Positions 60,314 through 64,000 of a DNA stretch of 64,000 nucleotides are shown here, piece after piece. Both the position numbers and the translations under genes were made by a program. The notes below the pieces were generated by a model that had not been told where the DNA came from, searched no databases, and saw nothing but the letters and a program-made list of their open reading frames with translations. Source of the stretch: CAYUYV01 sp050331455 (GTDB taxonomy: Bacteria > Pseudomonadota > Alphaproteobacteria > JAJFIK01); NCBI GenBank assembly GCA_050331455.1, contig JBHJGV010000073.1, forward strand, positions 1-64,000. Reading direction: 5' to 3'. How positions within the stretch are numbered: position 1 is the first letter of the stretch; every line of letters begins with the position of its first letter.

Positions 60314-61561
60314 TCAGCCGCGGATGCGCACGGGCAAGCTGGCATAGCCCTTGACGAAGTTGGAGCGGACCCGTTTCGGCTCATCGACCACCTCAATGGT
60401 ATGGAAGCGCTTCATGATTTCCTCCCAGAGGATCCGAAGCTGAAGTTCGGCGAGCCGATTGCCGACGCAGCGATGGATGCCGAAGCCGAAGGACAGGTGC
60501 TGGCGGGCCCGGGGCCGGTCAATCTGGAATGCGTCCGGATTGTCGATCGCCTCCGCGTCCCGGTTGCCTGAGACATACCACATCACGACCTTCTCGCCCG
60601 CCGGGATGGTCTTGCCGCCCAGCACCGTCTCCCGGGTCGTCGTGCGGCGCATATGGGCCAGCGGCGTCTGCCAGCGGATGATTTCGGACACCATATTGTC
60701 GATCAGGCGCGGGTCGGCACGCAGCTTGTCGTATTCGTCCGGATTTTGATTGAGCGCCAGCAGGCCGCCGGAGATGGAGTTCCGGGTGGTGTCGTTGCCG
60801 CCGACGATCAGCAAGATGATGTTTCCGAGGAATTCCTGGAAATCCATGTTCCGGGTCGCCTCGCCATGGGCCAGCATCGAGATGAGGTCGTTGCGCGGCG
60901 GCTCATTGACCCGTTCATTCCACAGACCGAGGAAATAAGTGCCGCAGTCGCGCAGTTCCTCGCGCCGGGCCTCGATGGACTCCACGATGCCCGATTTTTC
61001 GTCCGCCGTCGCCACATCGGACCAGCGAGTCAGCTTGCGGCGCTCCTCCCACGGAAAATCGAACAGGGTTGCCAGCATTTGGGTCGTGATCTCGATGGAG
61101 ACGCGATCCACCCAGTCGAAGGTCTCGCCGACGGGCAGATTGTCGAGAATGCCGCAAACCCGTGTGCGGATGGTTTTTTCCATATCGGCCAGGTTGGGAC
61201 CCGACACGATGGGTTGGACAACCTTGCGCTGATCGTCGTGCTTGGGCGGATCCATGGCAATGAACATGGGGAGCGGGAATTCCTCCCGCGGCGTCATGAT
61301 GGTGATGGCGGGCTCGGAGGAGTAGATCGCCGGATGGGTCTCTACCTCGAGGATGTCCTTGTATTTTGTAACCGACCAGTAGGGGCCGAAGGGGCTGTCC
61401 GGGCAGTAATGGACGGGAGCTTCCTCCCGCAGCCGCTTGAAATAGGGCCAGAAGGAATTGGTCAGGAAAAGTTCCGGATCGGAGACGTCCAGCGTCTCCA
61501 GGGGAAGCGAATAGGGATCGACGGCGGGGGTCTGCTCCCGGCCAAAGGGCGTGCCACGCAT
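60314..61561 (-). CDS. CYP153-type cytochrome P450
   Basis: A 415-residue P450 that matches the CYP153 alkane/fatty-acid omega-hydroxylase pattern over its whole length (VHYCPDSPFGPYWSVTKYKD, FIAMDPPKHDDQRK, GGNDTTRNSISGG, WYVSGNRDAEAIDNPDAF). The heme Cys is C365 in FGFGIHRCVGNRLAE. CYP153 enzymes need a ferredoxin and ferredoxin reductase. Neither gene is adjacent here. ATG 61561 has a GGAGGAAAG site. It may work with the downstream esterase on an alkane- or fatty-acid-derived compound. Confidence 0.93.
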   Translation of the reverse strand: MRGTPFGREQTPAVDPYSLPLETLDVSDPELFLTNSFWPYFKRLREEAPVHYCPDSPFGPYWSVTKYKDILEVETHPAIYSSEPAITIMTPREEFPLPMFIAMDPPKHDDQRKVVQPIVSGPNLADMEKTIRTRVCGILDNLPVGETFDWVDRVSIEITTQMLATLFDFPWEERRKLTRWSDVATADEKSGIVESIEARREELRDCGTYFLGLWNERVNEPPRNDLISMLAHGEATRNMDFQEFLGNIILLIVGGNDTTRNSISGGLLALNQNPDEYDKLRADPRLIDNMVSEIIRWQTPLAHMRRTTTRETVLGGKTIPAGEKVVMWYVSGNRDAEAIDNPDAFQIDRPRARQHLSFGFGIHRCVGNRLAELQLRILWEEIMKRFHTIEVVDEPKRVRSNFVKGYASLPVRIRG

Positions 61562-61810
61562 GGGTCTTTCCTCCAGATGTCTCCCGGCGGTTTTGGCAAC
61601 CGGCCGCGCCGGCCCGCACCGCTTCAAAAATTCCTGACGCAGGCGTCACCGTAGCAGCAAGGCGCCCGCCGGCAAAGTGACCTTGACGATGGACGGGGCG
61701 AAGCATGAGACGCCTTGAAGGATCCGCGGCCGGGGGGACCATAGGCGGGCAGGCCAAACTCGATTATGCAAGGCCATGATCCATCAAGCCCCAGCTCCAG
61801 GAGCGCCGCC
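61562..61810. other. Divergent promoter region of the P450 and phosphoesterase genes
   Basis: These 249 bases separate two divergent genes. I see no convincing paired promoter boxes or repeats. An in-frame ATG at 61766 upstream of the phosphoesterase is less likely to be its start than 61811. Confidence 0.4.
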
Positions 61811-63871
61811 ATGCCGACGATCGTGCCGCCCCGCACCGCTGCCCCCATCCTGAAAACCCTTGCCGCGATAACGGCTGTGACGGTCAGCGCCTGTGCAGGC
61901 GTTCCGGACACAAGCCCGGGCACGGCAAAGCAGGACACGGGCCCGGCGCGCAGCATCGCCCCCTATTTCGCGACCATCGAGGTCATCCCGTCGGCGGATG
62001 AAACGCCGGGTCTTGCGGTCTCGGGCGCCGTGTTCCACGACCGCAACCGGGACGGCAAGCGCCAGGAGGCAGAGCCCGGCGTCGCGGAGGTCCTCGTCTC
62101 CAACGGGCGGGATGTGGTGCGGACCAATCGCCAGGGGATCTACCGCCTGCCCGCCCGCAGCGACATGTCCGTGTCCGTGGTGCAGCCCCGGGGCTGGCGC
62201 ACGCCCACGGACGAAAACTGGGTCCCCCAATTCGCCTATGAGCACAAGCCCGGCGGCTCGCCCAAGGCGTTCCGCTTTGGCGGCCTCGAGCCCACCGGCC
62301 CTCTGCCCGAAGCGGTGAACTTTCCGCTTGTTCCGGCGCCGGAGCATGACCGCTTCTCATGCGCGGTCCTGGGCGATACCCAGGCCTATTCGAATGCGGA
62401 AATCAGCCATGTGCGGGACACCGTGATCGACGATCTCGCGGACCGGCGGGACGGTCAGATCGACTGCCTGTTGTTTCTCGGCGATGTGGTCGGCGACGAT
62501 CTGGGGCTGATCCCCCGCATGGCCGAGGTCACGGGCAGCCTGGGCGTGCCCCAATACTGGGTGCACGGTAATCACGATTTCGACTTCGACGCGGACCGGG
62601 ATGCCGACTCGACAGACACCTGGCGGCGCCTGTGGGGCCCGGCCTATTACGCCTTCGAGATGGGCGATGCAGTGTTCATCGCCCTCGACAATGTGGTCTA
62701 TCCGTGCGGGGAGGAAGATGCGAAACGACCCGGACGGGAATACTGCGTTGAAGGCAACCGCAAACGCTACAATGGCCGGGTGCCCGAACCCCAGATGATC
62801 TGGCTGCGCAATCTGGTCAACGCCCTACCCGCCGACAAACGCATCATCCTTGCCCATCATATTCCCTTCGTGTCTTTCGTTGATCAGAGCTCCGTGACCC
62901 ACCAGACCGATAATGTCACTGAGATCCATGCCCTGCTGGAGGGGCGCAAGGCCCTGTCCCTGTCGGGCCATACCCACACCATCGAGAACCATCAGCCCGG
63001 GGACCACTATCATGGCTGGTCCGAGGCCGTTGGCGTCGAGACCCTGCCCTTCCCCCATATCGTGGCCGGCGCCGTCTCCGGCGGCTGGTGGCATGGCGAC
63101 TTCGATGTGGACGGCGCGCCCATGGCACTCCAGCGTCTCGGCGGTCCCCGGGGCTGGCTTGACCTCACCTTCTCGGGGTCGGACTTTGTGGACACCTATT
63201 ACGCGACCAATCTGGCGCCGGACCGGCGCATGTGGCTGGGGCTGAACACGCCCGGCTTCCGTTCCTGGTTCGAGAGGATCATGGCCTGGCGGGCAGAGGA
63301 CCGGGAGACCCGCGATCCCGTCCCGCCCCGGACGATTGCCGATCTGCCGGACCCGAAAATCCTGACCCTGGAGGACCTTTATGGCGGGGTCTATCTGACG
63401 GCGAATGTGTGGAACGGCAGCAGCGCGTCGACGGTCACCGTCCAGATCAATGACGGGCGTGCGGTCCCGATGATCCGCACCCAGCGGGCCCGCGGCGAGG
63501 AGGCCAAGACCGGCGCGCTTTACGCCGACCCGTTTGCCGCCACCCGTCAGCTCACGGTTGCCCGCTTTGCCTATGAAAGCCGCTCCGGCATTGAGCGCCA
63601 CCAGGGTTATGAGGCGTTCCGGGGCGGCCGGTTCGGGCCGGCGGCGCCCCAGCCCCAGACCTCCGTGGCGGACCGCTCAAGCCATTTGTGGCGCCATCAA
63701 CTGCCCCAGGTCCTGCCCTTCGGCACCCATATCGCCACGGTCACCCATCGGGACGACCACGGCCGTGAGACCACCGACCGGCTGGTCTTCGAAGTGCGGG
63801 AAAACCGCCCCCCTGCCCTGTGGCGCCAGGATGTCTGGGACCGCTTCGAGGACGGACCGCCCGTGCGCTGA
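61811..63871 (+). CDS. Calcineurin-like metallophosphoesterase lipoprotein
   Basis: A 686-residue lipoprotein (lipobox VSAC, Cys28) of the three-domain calcineurin-like group. An N-terminal prealbumin/SdrD-like domain (SGAVFHDRNRDGKRQEAEPGVAEV) is followed by the metallophosphoesterase core with GDTQ, FLGDVVGDD, GNHDFDF, HHIPF and SGHTHT, and a C-terminal beta domain (VQINDGRAV). The usual first metal motif DxH reads DTQ, as in many members of this subgroup. It should sit in the cell envelope. Substrate unknown. ATG 61811 has an AGGAGC site. Confidence 0.9.
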   Translation: MPTIVPPRTAAPILKTLAAITAVTVSACAGVPDTSPGTAKQDTGPARSIAPYFATIEVIPSADETPGLAVSGAVFHDRNRDGKRQEAEPGVAEVLVSNGRDVVRTNRQGIYRLPARSDMSVSVVQPRGWRTPTDENWVPQFAYEHKPGGSPKAFRFGGLEPTGPLPEAVNFPLVPAPEHDRFSCAVLGDTQAYSNAEISHVRDTVIDDLADRRDGQIDCLLFLGDVVGDDLGLIPRMAEVTGSLGVPQYWVHGNHDFDFDADRDADSTDTWRRLWGPAYYAFEMGDAVFIALDNVVYPCGEEDAKRPGREYCVEGNRKRYNGRVPEPQMIWLRNLVNALPADKRIILAHHIPFVSFVDQSSVTHQTDNVTEIHALLEGRKALSLSGHTHTIENHQPGDHYHGWSEAVGVETLPFPHIVAGAVSGGWWHGDFDVDGAPMALQRLGGPRGWLDLTFSGSDFVDTYYATNLAPDRRMWLGLNTPGFRSWFERIMAWRAEDRETRDPVPPRTIADLPDPKILTLEDLYGGVYLTANVWNGSSASTVTVQINDGRAVPMIRTQRARGEEAKTGALYADPFAATRQLTVARFAYESRSGIERHQGYEAFRGGRFGPAAPQPQTSVADRSSHLWRHQLPQVLPFGTHIATVTHRDDHGRETTDRLVFEVRENRPPALWRQDVWDRFEDGPPVR

Positions 63872-63900
63872 CACGCGCTTGCCAACGGCGAAAGCCGACC

Positions 63901-63926
63901 GTCGACCACACCCGTCGACCACACAA
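63901..63926. repeat. 13-bp tandem duplication near the right edge
   Basis: GTCGACCACAC occurs twice with a 13-base period (63901-63913, 63914-63926), directly before the A-run of the terminator at 63925-63957. Confidence 0.75.
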
Positions 63927-63957
63927 AAAAGCCCGGAGCGATTACCCCGCTCCGGGC
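63925..63957 (-). terminator. Rho-independent terminator for a minus-strand gene beyond the edge
   Basis: On the minus strand GCCCGGAGCG pairs with CGCTCCGGGC (63948-63957 and 63931-63940) around GGGTAAT, followed by six T residues (63930-63925 on the plus strand read as A). It ends a gene that must start right of the window and run toward it. Confidence 0.85.
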
Positions 63958-64000
63958 CATTTACATACCGATAAGGGAGATAAGGATTACGTGTCCTCTT

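Overview
The window is a GC-rich (roughly two-thirds G+C by eye) chromosomal segment of a phototrophic alphaproteobacterium. The key evidence is a large part of a photosynthesis gene cluster (PGC): bacteriochlorophyll genes, the reaction-centre H subunit with its assembly factors, the PpsR and PpaA/AerR regulators, and class II 5-aminolevulinate synthase. The oxygen-dependent cyclase gene acsF, TonB-dependent uptake and a CYP153-type P450 fit an aerobic or facultatively aerobic lifestyle. I cannot name the genus. The gene order (bchP-bch2-bchG-ppsR-ppaA, then bchFNBHLM-lhaA-puhABC-hyp-acsF-puhE-hemA) is the conserved alphaproteobacterial one. The puf, crt, bchCXYZ and bchDIO genes are not in the window.

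Layout. Positions 250-7471 (minus strand) hold a DUF3833 protein, a small membrane protein, bchP, a PucC-like transporter (bch2), bchG, ppsR and ppaA. The ppaA-bchF intergenic region (7472-8002) is a divergent control region with PpsR-type palindromes. A second PpsR palindrome sits on the -35 box of bchG. Positions 8003-24281 (plus strand) form one tightly packed superoperon from bchF to hemA, followed by hemC (24440-25399). Together these genes make 5-aminolevulinate and hydroxymethylbilane (hemA, hemC), then Mg-protoporphyrin, its methyl ester, protochlorophyllide, chlorophyllide and phytylated bacteriochlorophyll (bchH, bchM, acsF, bchNBL, bchF, bchG, bchP), and place the pigment in the reaction centre and LH1 (puhA-C, puhE, lhaA).

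From 25503 to 34271 lie a fused two-domain oligopeptide ABC ATPase, a truncated VOC/glyoxalase fragment, a secreted coiled-coil protein, an OppA-like lipoprotein and a large TonB-dependent receptor with repeats in its upstream region. From 34345 to 45296 (minus strand) is the cell-shape block mreB-mreC-mreD-mrdA-rodA, followed by a YhaO/YhaN-like nuclease and ATPase pair. Next come a von Willebrand factor A protein with five 86-residue repeats, a lone ACT-like protein, miaA, a frame-disrupted serB and purC.

From 51922 to the right edge are a subtilase with two C-terminal CBM2-like domains, two gene remnants, a sugar (GPH) transporter, an isoaspartyl peptidase/asparaginase, a GH13 alpha-glucosidase, an alpha/beta hydrolase, a CYP153 cytochrome P450 and a metallophosphoesterase lipoprotein. 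I saw no rRNA, tRNA, CRISPR or insertion sequence. The most unusual features are the promoter architecture of bchG and of ppaA/bchF, the broken serB, the gene remnants, and a recurring pattern of short tandem duplications, most with a period of 15 bp.
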